From: Chromera velia
Taxonomy: Eukaryota; Sar; Chromeraceae
Reading direction: 5' to 3'
DNA: 44,620 nt
NCBI GenBank assembly: GCA_018398765.1
Contig: JAHBMJ010005872.1
Location: 18,102-62,721, forward strand
Below are positions 1-10,349 of the stretch, piece after piece. The notes under the pieces are model-generated. The model ran no database searches, had not been told where the DNA came from, and was given only the letters and a program-made list of their open reading frames with translations. Positions within the stretch are counted from its first letter, which is position 1. The number at the start of each line of letters is the position of its first letter. A program made the position numbers and the translations under genes.

Positions 1-2
1 GA

Positions 3-3000
3 GTGTACATATTCATGTGTGGGTGCGTGCATGAGTGTCTCCTCACTTCTCCAAATTCGATCCCTCCGCGCTCACTCTCACCTCCCTCTACCTCCCTTTC
101 CACCCTGCCCTCCCTCCCTCCCTCCCTCCCTCTCTTCTCCCCCCTTCCCAGTCTTCTCCGCATCACCGGCAAGAGACGGCAACGGGCCCTTGCCGTAGCA
201 GAACTTCTGAACAGGCAACCTGGGACAGAGACGGGTGGTGAAGATCAAGCAGAAGTAGGTGAGCGTTTTCCTGTTCCATCTCCAACGAGCTTCGAAGGAT
301 TTCCTCTTTTTGGACAACGTGCAGCAGAAGGAGAAGGAGAAGGTCGAGAGAAAGCACAGAGAGACGGAGACGGAGGAGGGGAAGGAGACGGACCCGAAAC
401 ATCTGGGAAGCCTGTGGAGACGGGGGGGGTTGGAAGACGTCTCCCCGGAAACCTCCGCATTCCCCTTCATCCCTCTGCTGCCGCCTCTGCCTCATCATCT
501 TCATCCACCCGCATCGCCCCTCCAGAAGAAGCACATACAGGAAGGGTGTCGGAGAGGGAGGAAGGGGAGATGGATGCATCTCCTTCTAATCAAGGAGGGG
601 GGGAGAGCTCACGAAGCAAGCGCAGCAACGCAGGCCTACAGGCAGGCCCACCCCCCCCAAAAAACGCACCAGCAGTACCACCAGACAGTCGCACTGCTCA
701 GAGCGCCTCAGGAGGAGGGCTGCCCGTGCCCGTGCCTGAAGGGCTTGGCAGAATCAAAAGTTCCCCCCAGGCCCCCCAATCGACAGGGGCATCGCCGCCT
801 GGACAGGCTCTGCCCCCCTCAGTCGGCCCCCCCGCCTCCTCTCCTCCTGCCGCCGCTTCAGAAGAGGGTCAAGTGTCCAAGCCCAAATCAGGTCAGGTTC
901 CTCCGAAATCAAAAGCCTCCGCAGGCAGTCAAAAGAAAGCTTCTGCAGCAGAGCTTTCTCTTTTCAGTTCAAAAGACCCTCCCCAACAGTCCATCTCCTC
1001 CTTACCCAAGGCCCCCCCCCCTCCGAGTGCAGATGGAAAGGCTCCAGGGAAGGCCCCCCCCCCTAGCAGCAAAACCTCTTCACAACCACCCCCCTCTTCC
1101 AAGACCTCTCCGAAGGACTCTGCTCCCCCACCTTCACAGAAAAATGCCTCCTCTGCCAAAGGGAAGGCACCCGCCTCTCCCAAGCACAGCCGTCCCCAAA
1201 CGGTGTCCTCCAAGAAACCACATGCAGACAAACCTGCAGCCCAGCAGTCGAAGTGGGTCATGTCGACAGGAGGAAACCCCTCGTCTTCAGGGAAACAGAA
1301 CGAAAGCGAAAAGCGGAAGAACGACGCTCCTGTCGGGGGCACGGCAGAAAAGGGGGGGGGAGGAGACGAACCTGCCAATGCAGGGAAGGCCAAACCAAAG
1401 CAGAAATCAAAGTGGGATGAAAAAGCGAATGGAGAAAAGGAGAAGGGCAAAGAAGGACAGGGACAGGGAGAGCCAAAGGCACCCTCCCGGTGGGATGCCA
1501 AACCGGCCATCATACCCGCGAGGCCAGACTCCGACCTGGGCCCCCCGAATCAAGGAGGAGGAGAAGGAGGAGGTTTCCAAAGAGGAAGAGAGAAAGAGAG
1601 GGAGAAAAACGCCAGTGGGGCCTCTCAGAGATCAGACAGCTCGACTATGTCCATCGAGCAGCCTGCCACTGCCGAGTCAGAACGCCGACCACTCCCCAGT
1701 CAGCCCCCCACTGCTGTCAATGGGGCTCCTCCTGCCTCTTCCTCTTCCTCCTCATCGTCAGTCCCTCCAGCTGCACCCCCCCCTTCTGGAGAGCCTTCCA
1801 AGAGAGGGGGGGGCGATCTCTCTCAGTCGCAGGAAGGGGCGGCAGGGGTGGGCAGAGGAGGAGCAGACAAGAAGGCAAAGGGCAAGGGCACGGGGACTAA
1901 TGCGGTTGGGGGCGCAGGAAAAGAAACCTGTGCTAGCTCTGCCCATGCAGAAACTGCTGTCCGAGAGACAGACGAGAAGGAAAGAAAGCAGAAAGAGAAA
2001 GACAAAGAGAGGGAGAGAAACGCACAGAAGGAGAAAGAGAAGGAGCAAGAGATGGCAAACAAAAACAATCCTCCTTCTGCAGCTTCAAACGGAGGCAGTC
2101 ACAAGCCCCCCCCCCAGACAGACGCAGCCCCGGCAAAGGATCGTCCCTGTCCCCCGGCACCCCACCAAGACGAATTAAATGCCCACCGCGTCCCTGAACA
2201 CAGCAGCAGGGGTGGAGGGCGTGTGAGGCCACGGTCTCGTTCCCGCAGTCCGCCCAGAGGTCTTTGCCGATGGGATCAATCAAAAGGCCCCTTGTCTAAA
2301 TTTGAGTGGAGGATGGAAGAGGGGGATTCGCGCAAAAAGAAAAAAAGTACAGACAAAGATGCAGAGAAGGAAAAAGACAGAGACAGAGAAAAAGACAGAG
2401 GGCACCCAAGCCGGGAAAATGCCCATCATCAGCTGTCCAATTCCTCCTCTCAAGAAGCTTCTGCTCCTCCTGTTTCTGCTTCCACCTCCAAGTCAAACAG
2501 CCGAGAAGACGATTCCCCTCCGCCTCCCCTCCCAGAGCGTCCCCAAGTCGTCCTTCTGTCCCAAGATGGAAGGAAGATCCAGCCCAGGCGGGACGCCTCC
2601 AGATCTCCCCGTCTCCCTCCTGCACGCCCTTCGGGTGCCTTTGTTTCTGAGAAGGACAAAGTCCCTGAGAGGACTTGGAGGGAGCATGAAAGCCATTCTG
2701 GTAGGTCAGACGACCGCTCGGGTAAGTCCAAACGAGACCACGGAGAGGGTTTGCGTTTGACCCTTCCGGGACGTGCACGGGGGGAAGGGGAAGGCAGCCA
2801 AGCCGACAGCTATTCCGTCCGCTCAGGCAGGGATGTTTCCCGCTCCCCCCATAGAGAGAGTCATTCAGGGTCTGTACTATCAGAGGAGAGGGGAAGAGAC
2901 AAGACCGATGGACCTCCCCGTAGAGGACTTCAGTTGGTTCCTGCCCAAAGGTTCCGTGCGCAACCGCAGCACATGACGTGGTCAGACAGTGCGTGTGAGT

Positions 3001-4607
3001 GGGTGCCTCAGGAAATAGTTGATGATGATGATGGAGAGACGTGGTGGGCCGTCAGGTTCTCCGACATCAAGAGGTATGCGTCTTTTGTCACGAACATGAC
3101 GCAAGGACAAGGCACGCAAAACCCACGTTCGACACAAGCACAGGGCCCAAGTTCCGCCGCCGAATATTCTCCCACTTCCCCCATGGCCGAATGGTCCCCC
3201 ACTTCCCCCTTTGTGGTGTTGAACGGCAGCAGTGCTCCCAGCGCCTCCTCCACTTCCAGAGTGGCCGGGCCTGCAGCAGACTCATCCCGGTATGCCACGA
3301 ACCCCGCAAGGCCTCCCAGTGCGCCTAAGGGAGGTGGGGCAGGAGGAGGGAGCAGTGGAAGCGCAGACTCAAGTGGGGGGCCTAAGAAGACCCGGAAGGC
3401 ACCGGCTGATGAGCAGGCCTTCTACCGGTCTGGGCAGGCTCGGCCTTATAGCAGTGTGGCAGGAGGGGGGGGGGAGGGTGGAGGGTCTGCCCCCTCTTCT
3501 TCCTCAAGTCGGAAGAAAAGGGTCCGACTGAACCCCGCAGGCGCATCATCCGGCGGCTTGGCTCTCACAGTCTCCCCCTCTCAGTCCCCCCAACCAGCAC
3601 AGCAGGGTGCTGCCAGTGGGATGACAAAAGTGGAGAGGAGCGTGAGACGTCTGTGGAAAGAAGAGACATCGGCAGGGGCAGGGGGGGAGAAGGAAAGAGA
3701 GAGAGATGGGCACCAATCGGGTCTCACTCTCTCATTCGCACCCAAATACGCCCAACAACAACAGCAGCAGCAGCAGCAATCTGAGGGACAGGCGGAGAAT
3801 TCCTCATGGGCCTTCCCCCCTTCAGGAAAATCCTCTGCCCCGAGTGTCCAGCTGCGTCCTGCTAGCCGAGCTACTGTTCAGCTCGGTCAGGCTCCGTCCG
3901 TCCCCCCCTCCTCTTCATCCTCTTCCAACCCCGCGGTGCGTCTGGCACCCCGACCTTCCTATGCTGCTGCCCCTGATGCCATCCTCATGCCCGCTCCCCA
4001 AGCCTACCCCACAGGAATGCACCCATCCCCTTCACCCCCAGAGTATGAGATGACCTCTGCCCCCGCCCTCGGACCCGCACGCAGCGTCTCCCTCCGACCA
4101 GCAGCCAACAGAAATTCACCCCGGCGACCCGCAGAGGACCCCTCACAGTCCTTCACATGGCCGCCGACAATGAACCCACATGACCACCACCCACATGCGC
4201 AACCCACCTACACCCACCCCCATTCTCATCCCACAGAGACCCAGTACGACTACGGGGCCCCTGCTCATCCTCACCACGCAGACCCACTCCCAGCTACATC
4301 CGGCACCGACGCCTACTCCTACTCGGCCTACTCCCACCCCGACGCCCAGATGCACCCCCACTACGCGCCCTCCTCCTACGACAACGCCGCTGCCCCCTCC
4401 TACTCCCACCCCCACCCCCACCAGATGTCTCAGGAAGAGACAACCGCTGCCTTCTACGCAGCCCCCAGGGGCGCGCCCATGCAGCAGAGGTACGTCGAGG
4501 CCCCCGTGCCGGACGGCAGGGCCGTGACGTGCAGGGCCGTGACGTACGAGCGGGTCGTGAACGGGGGAGGAGGGGGGTACTATGGAGGACACGCCTACTA
4601 CAGGTAG
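3..4607 (+). CDS. Low-complexity SR-like nuclear protein, 5'-incomplete
   Basis: One reading frame stays open for about 1,530 codons to TAG at 4605-4607. The true start lies outside or upstream: 85-151 is a C/T tract ending in TTCCCAG, so 152 looks like a 3' splice site and the codons before it are probably intronic. A GTGAGC at 259 and GTGCAG at 324 would bound a 66-nt in-frame intron. The protein is rich in Pro, Ser, Lys, Glu and Gln. Visible elements are three short [KR]WD motifs (SKWDEK, SRWDAK, CRWDQSK), an RS stretch (RPRSRSRSPPRG), basic/acidic KEKDRDREKDR runs, two RNA polymerase II CTD-like heptads (YSPTSP, WSPTSP) near 3165-3209, a polyQ run near 3750-3780, and a His/Pro/Tyr-rich tail. 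The only segment that looks folded is about 2930-3085 (TWSDSACEWVPQEIV ... TWWAVRFSDI). By composition I infer a nuclear scaffold in splicing or transcription. No catalytic domain is seen and the family is not recognised. Confidence 0.6.
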   Translation: MYIFMCGCVHECLLTSPNSIPPRSLSPPSTSLSTLPSLPPSLPLFSPLPSLLRITGKRRQRALAVAELLNRQPGTETGGEDQAEVGERFPVPSPTSFEGFPLFGQRAAEGEGEGREKAQRDGDGGGEGDGPETSGKPVETGGVGRRLPGNLRIPLHPSAAASASSSSSTRIAPPEEAHTGRVSEREEGEMDASPSNQGGGESSRSKRSNAGLQAGPPPPKNAPAVPPDSRTAQSASGGGLPVPVPEGLGRIKSSPQAPQSTGASPPGQALPPSVGPPASSPPAAASEEGQVSKPKSGQVPPKSKASAGSQKKASAAELSLFSSKDPPQQSISSLPKAPPPPSADGKAPGKAPPPSSKTSSQPPPSSKTSPKDSAPPPSQKNASSAKGKAPASPKHSRPQTVSSKKPHADKPAAQQSKWVMSTGGNPSSSGKQNESEKRKNDAPVGGTAEKGGGGDEPANAGKAKPKQKSKWDEKANGEKEKGKEGQGQGEPKAPSRWDAKPAIIPARPDSDLGPPNQGGGEGGGFQRGREKEREKNASGASQRSDSSTMSIEQPATAESERRPLPSQPPTAVNGAPPASSSSSSSSVPPAAPPPSGEPSKRGGGDLSQSQEGAAGVGRGGADKKAKGKGTGTNAVGGAGKETCASSAHAETAVRETDEKERKQKEKDKERERNAQKEKEKEQEMANKNNPPSAASNGGSHKPPPQTDAAPAKDRPCPPAPHQDELNAHRVPEHSSRGGGRVRPRSRSRSPPRGLCRWDQSKGPLSKFEWRMEEGDSRKKKKSTDKDAEKEKDRDREKDRGHPSRENAHHQLSNSSSQEASAPPVSASTSKSNSREDDSPPPPLPERPQVVLLSQDGRKIQPRRDASRSPRLPPARPSGAFVSEKDKVPERTWREHESHSGRSDDRSGKSKRDHGEGLRLTLPGRARGEGEGSQADSYSVRSGRDVSRSPHRESHSGSVLSEERGRDKTDGPPRRGLQLVPAQRFRAQPQHMTWSDSACEWVPQEIVDDDDGETWWAVRFSDIKRYASFVTNMTQGQGTQNPRSTQAQGPSSAAEYSPTSPMAEWSPTSPFVVLNGSSAPSASSTSRVAGPAADSSRYATNPARPPSAPKGGGAGGGSSGSADSSGGPKKTRKAPADEQAFYRSGQARPYSSVAGGGGEGGGSAPSSSSSRKKRVRLNPAGASSGGLALTVSPSQSPQPAQQGAASGMTKVERSVRRLWKEETSAGAGGEKERERDGHQSGLTLSFAPKYAQQQQQQQQQSEGQAENSSWAFPPSGKSSAPSVQLRPASRATVQLGQAPSVPPSSSSSSNPAVRLAPRPSYAAAPDAILMPAPQAYPTGMHPSPSPPEYEMTSAPALGPARSVSLRPAANRNSPRRPAEDPSQSFTWPPTMNPHDHHPHAQPTYTHPHSHPTETQYDYGAPAHPHHADPLPATSGTDAYSYSAYSHPDAQMHPHYAPSSYDNAAAPSYSHPHPHQMSQEETTAAFYAAPRGAPMQQRYVEAPVPDGRAVTCRAVTYERVVNGGGGGYYGGHAYYR

Positions 4608-4854
4608 TTGCATGCTAGACTGCCGGTCGGTCCTCTCTTACGGAGAGGAATGGAGGTAGTGGTTGAGTGACTCGACTCGACTGATCGGTGAATGCAGTTC
4701 AACGCATCCCCATTCGACCCAGCCGGCCGGCCTGCCTGCTCTCTGTTACTGAGAGCCGTCGGTCGGCCGGTCGGTGAGTGAGTGAGAGGTGCAGATTCTG
4801 TGGAGCTTCGTCTCAAAAATGTGCCCGCGCCTGCGTGCATTTGTTCTTTCGCGT

Positions 4855-4973
4855 GTGTGTGTGCGTGCGTGCGTGCGTGCGTGCGCCTGTGCGTGAAAGC
4901 GTGTGTGTGCGCGCGCGTTCGTGTGCCCGTGAGGCTGTATCTCTCTCCCACTCCCTTTGTGTGTGTGGGCGTG

Positions 4974-5013
<40 letters not shown>

Positions 5014-5026
5014 TCCCCCTCTCTCT

Positions 5027-5062
<36 letters not shown>
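4855..5062. repeat. GT/GC-rich microsatellite block
   Basis: The block has runs of GTGC and GTGT (about 4855-4990), then an uninterrupted GT tract, a short CT tract and a second GT tract to about 5060. It lies directly downstream of the stop codon at 4607, so it may be in the 3' UTR or the intergenic spacer. The remaining flank from 4608 to 5770 shows no credible gene. Confidence 0.9.
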
Positions 5063-5770
5063 CTGCGTGGGTGCCTGCTTGAATGATTGCGTCTCTCTAT
5101 CCTGAGCGTGTGCGTGTGTCGTGTTAGCAGTGCGTAATGTTGACGGAGAATGGGGCGCGAGAAGTGAGTGAGGGCGGGGGGCGACGGGTACTTTCACGGC
5201 AGTACATCAGATCGACTCATGTGCGCCTTGAGTGGGGACTGGCTGATCCACGAACCGATTGTGGAGGGAGGGGGCAGATGGGTGTTGGCACTCGAATGGC
5301 GTCAATGTAGATTGGTTTTGTGGATTGAGGATACGCGATCACATTAATTCAATAGACTGGCAGGAAATTTGCATGGAATTGCTCTCAAGCAGACACAAGT
5401 ACTATGTAGGGCACTACTGAAAAGAGGGGGGGCAGGAAGAGATCCAATCGAGTCTCTGAAGGAAGGGGGGGTAGAGGGTGAAGAAGATCCCGCTCTCTAA
5501 AGGGATACATGGAGCTACTTGAATCTAGATTTGAATCCAGTTTTGCACTTGCAGTAGGAGTTAGAGACTGTTTCACTAAACTATTTTAACTGAGATTAAC
5601 TGATTAGTGAAAAAGTGTTGTAATTCCTACATCCGCAGTGCTACATTCAATATGATTTGAGTAGATTTGAGAAGTTGAGAACGAATCTAATTATAAAGTT
5701 ATAAATAATGTAGTTAAAAACTGTGTAGTCACTGATATATATCATGATGATAAGTAATAAGTGATTTAGT

Positions 5771-7565
5771 GATGATGATGATGATGTGGTGCCCTAGAGC
5801 ACTGTCGCCGTTTTGTCTTATAGAGGTCACCCCCGCAAACGGCAGGGAGGTGTGCCTCACTCCTGAGGCTCAGACTAGCTCAGACTACACCCCGTAGCCC
5901 ACCCTAGGGCCCGCCTGGTTTCCCAGGCCGCGATCAAGTAACAACTGTTCTGAACTTTGCATGTTTTGGGCCGCTGACTGAGAGGCAACCATTCCAAATA
6001 TAAATTATATAATACCAATGACACCAGATGATAGGGCATTTTAGCTTAATATGTGCGCTTTCTCAGCCTTCTTGCATTCGTTTCTCTGCTTTGTTCTCTC
6101 CTCCCGCTCTTAGCTTAATTCCTTCCCTTTTCTATTACTTCCAAAATCTTCTTGTATTCTTCTTTTCTTCTTTCGTCTCCTCCCCTTCTCTTTATGATTA
6201 CTTCATGTCTTTGTACCAGAACAGTCTCATCCAGTGAGCTCTCCGGTGCATACCTTCCTGGGCTCTCCTTAAAGAGTCTGACTCTTCTGCAGAATGTTGC
6301 CTTCCCAAGAAACTCATCTATCGTGGGATGCTCTTCATTCATCAGAAAAGCAAACAGAGCATCCGTCTGAGGGGCTCTCGTCTCCTTCCCCCCTTTCTCT
6401 CTACAGATTTCCCTGGCTTTCTTTTCTCTCTTCTCATTCCAATCACTTTGCAACGCTTTATACATTCTTTAAGTTGCTCTCTTTTAGTCATACACTGGAC
6501 ATTCTGTTAATATATGGATCTCATCCTCCAGCACCTCTATTTCTATCCATCCTTTATAGAATGGGCACAGTCTCTTCTCTAATGGCACCATCTGTTCTCC
6601 TCTCTGTGGCACTTTCTCCCTTGTTGCTGCCAGCATTCTGTCTCCCACTCTGCAAGCCGCTCTTCTCTTATGCTCTGCTCTTATCATTATTCTTCTGTAA
6701 CAAAATGGCACCCTTCCCAGCTTTTCTTTCTCTATTCTTATTCCTTCTCTTAGTCTATCTTCTGATGTTTTCTTAAACAAAGAGAGATGAAGTCTGTTTC
6801 TATTTGCTTTTGTTCTATGTATGTCTGCTATGTGAACTCTTCTGCACATACTTTTCTCTCTCTCTGCGGTCTCTCTCTCTCACGCTTCTCTCAATTCTCC
6901 ACCTGAAGGTTTCTTTCTTTCTCTCTTTTATCTCTCTGTCTGTCTTTCCTGTAATCCATCTCTCCATTCTGTCTACTTTTTTATTGACTGTATGAGTGCT
7001 TATCTCTCCCCGACTGCCTGCAAGCTTCTCTTTTAAAAAGAGATGAAAGCCTCTCTCTGTGAATAGTGTCTGTATACATCTCTTCAAGTGCAAAAAGAAA
7101 TGAAAGAGGTGCAGCTCTGTCCCTCTTCCCCCTTTCAGTTCATCTTCCACCCCCCCTCTCAAACAATAAATCACAGCCTGCTCAACCACCTCGTTCTTTT
7201 TCTCCTTTAGCGCCTTTTTTGCCCATCTTGTCGTCCTTTGTGCCACCTTTATATCTAATATTGGAAACATCCCCCCCTCTATCAGTGTGGTGCCTGCGCT
7301 CTCAGTTTTTCTCAATCCCAGAACCCACCTCACGAATCGTCTCTGTTTTTCATCAAATTCTACATATGCCCTGTCTCTGCATGAGTGGATTTAGCTCATA
7401 CCCATATATCCATACTGCACGTACAGTCTGGGGTTAAACAAATGAAAACATTCAGTATACAGGTAGCACTGCTGTCTCTCTAGCTAACTTTCTAATTAAT
7501 CTTTGCATGCATCTTTCTGCTCTTACTACTTTGTCTGCCATCATTACATCAAACCTAACAAAACT
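5771..7565 (-). mobile_element. Decayed non-LTR retrotransposon (LINE), 3' end
   Basis: The minus strand carries fragments of the C-terminal part of a LINE ORF2 in shifting frames. Around 7430-7390 is a YGYELN motif, the counterpart of the LLYGSE motif that follows the reverse-transcriptase thumb. At 7333-6818 comes RWVLGLRKTESAGTTL followed by a GMFPILD segment, matching the RxxLGLPxSTPxxxL...LGxxPL block of many LINEs. At 6849-6487 is a late zinc-knuckle-like CPFY...EDEIHILTECPVYD, where LINEs have CPLC...EDExHFLxxCPLY. At 6465-6118 the tail continues (ALFAFLMNEE). Stops and frame changes separate the pieces, so it is dead. The 3' UTR reaches 5771 and ends in an (ATC)n tail read on the minus strand. 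The polymerase core and endonuclease are absent, so the copy is 5'-truncated. The exact clade is not determined. Confidence 0.75.
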
Positions 7566-9651
7566 GTAAAAGTATATAAAAATGTATTCATCATCATCAT
7601 TATCATCATCATTTAAGTGTACTCAAATAAGTTAAATGTTAGATAAACTTCTAATAAAGTGTAGGTATACTGGTATACTAGTACGTATGCTCCTGGTATA
7701 GAAGAGACCTAGAATGTAAGTATAAAAAATTACTTAAAATATATAAAACATAGGAAAAGGTCTCTGGTATAGTCCGTGTGGACGGCCATAAATTCTTTAA
7801 ATTTTACCCCCTCCAGACGATTTAGCCTTCACGTCTCCTCTGCTTTGCGAATTAAATTAAATGTTCCAAACAAATGAACTATCTTTTCTTTGTATATACC
7901 GCTGCACTGCTAACGTACGCACCAAAATTTTTTGGAGGGCTCTTTATTAAATATTATTAAATATACATGTTTTCACTGTATTTCGAGCTAGGTTTTGAGA
8001 AGCCTGTGAATAGTCCACTGTAGAGCTTCACAGATATAAGCTTAGGAAGTCGCTCCGGCAGCGGATCTGCGGTGCGGCGCGGACATGAGAAATGATAATG
8101 AATAAAACTTTTTCCCGGCCGTGGTATGCCGGGGGGCGCGCCTTTCGCACAACGGCGATCATACATGCATGCATGCGCATCATATGTGTGCATACACATA
8201 TGCACTACGATATGCATTAGGCAATTTAAATCATGAAGAGTCACTCAATACAAATTTGTATGCACAGGTGCTTTCCGGGGCTGCGCACAGTAGAATTCGA
8301 TGAGCGTGTCAACCCCTCCGTCTATACGTGCATTCCTCTCTCAGTCAAACTTCCACATACCTTCTTTGACCGTGAAGCCGGAACGTTTATAGATCTTTGC
8401 ATGAAACAGCTCATCAGCAGAGACCCTGCCTGTGTGTAATGCAGGGCAGGTGGTGCAGATTCTGTCAAGCGGATGCAACAGGTAAGGAAAGCAAGCAATA
8501 GTATACGTCTGGCATACCCTTTCTGTACTTTGTGTGAATGCATTGCTATATGGCAACATATCGTGTTCTGGAGAGTGGATACTTGATTGAAGATCCCCTA
8601 TATTTTGTGAAGATTACCCAACAGGTTTGAGGTTAAAATACGGCTGTTGTGGTTACTCTGGTAGCGAAAACATATATAGAAAGAAGCAGAGGGGAGGAAG
8701 AATGCAATGCAGATTTCACTTTTTTGCCTTCTTCTCTGTATGTGCAACTTTTTTTTTATAGAGCTCTCTTTTCTCTGACTGTCTGCCTGGTGACTGTAAG
8801 CGGGTCTGCCATTGGAGTGCTTGTACTGAGACCACCATAATAGAAAAGAATAGAGACAAAGTTCACAGTCAAGATGCCCTTCAAAAATGGGGCTCATTTT
8901 TTTTGCTAGTGCAGCTGTCATACATTTGACTCATAAGAAAAGTTTGGGGAACTCAGTTTAAAGAAAGAGTTTTGATGGGGTGTTTAAAGCAGGAGTTCTT
9001 TGAAGGGATGGAAGACGTGCGGGATGCACCTCTGCACAATTAAAGTCTTTCTGATTAAAAGGGTAGCCTTTTTTCAATGAAAGAACTGAAGTGTTTTGAA
9101 GATTCTACCCTGCATCCCCTCTGTCTCTTTTCTCTCTCTTTTGATTGTCCAACCTGTTGTGAAGCCGCGATTGATCAGCTGTATCAGGGTGATCGAAGTC
9201 ACGCCTATTTTCGTTGCTGGTAGTCGTAGGACGGAACAAATCGACAAACTAGGTTAGATCCGCCTCTCATATATGGGGACGCGGCATGCATGAAAAAACC
9301 CTCAATCAACGACTCTTCATTAGTTGGATTACCATTGGATTACCTAATGCACATGCGATCACATGCATGCGCCGCGGCCGGCAGCGTGATTCTGTAGGTA
9401 GGTTAAGTCATGCAACCTGGTTCATTCATTTAATATTAGTTCACTTCCAAGACATTTAAGAGCTTCAGCATTTCGATGAGACACAGACTGTCAAGGCAGC
9501 CGCTCCTGAGTTTCCTCTCTGCGTGCTTCAGAAATCCTGGTCACGCTGAATTTTGTATTCGAGACACGTGTTGCCTTCGCACACACCCTGTTGCTTGTGC
9601 TTTGAACACTGATTTTTCCGGTTTTGGAAATTCTAGGGGTTAACAAGAAGG
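7566..9651. other. Gene-free spacer upstream of the mosaic gene
   Basis: This AT-rich, poorly structured stretch has no reading frame with protein-like character. It holds a second (ATC)n tract at about 7587-7614 in the opposite orientation to the LINE tail, a near-perfect palindrome at 8181-8202, several TGCATGCA words (8163-8175, 9285, 9362) and AT-rich DNA near 7600-7760. The last few hundred bases must include the promoter and 5' UTR of the gene starting at 9652, but no individual element can be assigned. Confidence 0.6.
8181..8202. repeat. Perfect 9-bp inverted repeat
   Basis: CATATGTGT, a GCAT loop, then ACACATATG make two perfect 9-bp arms. It follows an ATGCATGCATGCGCAT run. It could form a small cruciform or be a dyad protein-binding site; function unknown. 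Confidence 0.7.
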
Positions 9652-10173
9652 ATGATGGTTTTGTTTTTCGGCTGGGCTCTTGCCTTGGTTGGATGGAATT
9701 TTCTTCAGGTGAGTGCCCAGCTGCCGTCTGCCATTGATCCTCGACAACAACTGTTGCACAACGGATGCGACATCCGGTTCAGGTACTACAACAGAGACGA
9801 TCTTCTTGCTTATTACGACACTCTGCGTCCGTCCGAAAAGGATGCAGCACTAGAGGCCTTAGCGGCAATGGAAGACCTCTATGTGATGACGGAGTATCTC
9901 AAGCCGGGCGGCCTGATCCAGAGTGTCTTCTCAGTACTTGCAGAAAGAACCTTTCCAAAGGTCAAACTGAAACGGTGGAAGGCAGTCTTTCAGGCTGCTT
10001 ATTCCAAGCTTTGCTACAAGCCTCTCGAGCCCAGAGCAGCCAACGATGCTGCCGGGGAGATCGCCAAGTTTCTCGGCTACAGCCCCTACACGCCTCAGGG
10101 GTTCGTCATCAAAGGACTGGTGGGGGATGTTCTCAAGACTTCGGACACCGACAAGAAGAGATACCAAGACAAG
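9652..10173 (+). CDS. Mosaic gene exon 1: signal peptide and N-terminal domain
   Basis: ATG at 9652 sits in AAGGATGATGG, close to a Kozak context. It is followed by a hydrophobic core and a plausible signal-peptidase site after QVSA. The mature part ([13 protein letters not shown]...) is mostly helical and charged, with no recognised domain. Two donors keep the phase: GTCAGC at 10174, giving a 176-nt intron, and GTAAGT at 10312, giving a 38-nt intron made almost entirely of GT repeat. The first is preferred because GTCAG is this gene's commonest donor. The second would add 46 residues, including a hydrophobic run ([13 protein letters not shown]) that could be a membrane anchor. Both join exon 2 (10350-10469) in phase 0. 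Confidence 0.65.
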
Positions 10174-10313
10174 GTCAGCAGACGAGAAGAGATCAGAGGA
10201 GACAAACCTTTCCAAAAGAAATTCGAAGAAAAAAAATCCTCGACCGCAATTCTCGTCTTGGGCGGCCTTCTTATATATATGTTCACGACTGTAACGAACG
10301 AGAATATCAGTGT

Positions 10314-10349
<36 letters not shown>

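Noticed and set aside
259-2178. Long second frame (about 640 codons) overlapping the first gene
   Set aside because: It is a shadow of the purine- and proline-rich low-complexity sequence. The frame to 4607 is far longer and contains recognisable RS, RWD and CTD-like motifs.
4598-5197. Minus-strand frame of about 200 codons rich in His-Thr
   Set aside because: It is a translation of the GT microsatellite.
5821-5990. GC-rich block that looked like a possible structured RNA
   Set aside because: Its position and polarity fit the 3' UTR of the minus-strand LINE, ending at the ATC tail. No tRNA or snRNA motifs were found.
7578-7614. Possible CRISPR-like or satellite array (ATC repeats)
   Set aside because: It is a simple trinucleotide tract with no spacers and no longer repeat unit.
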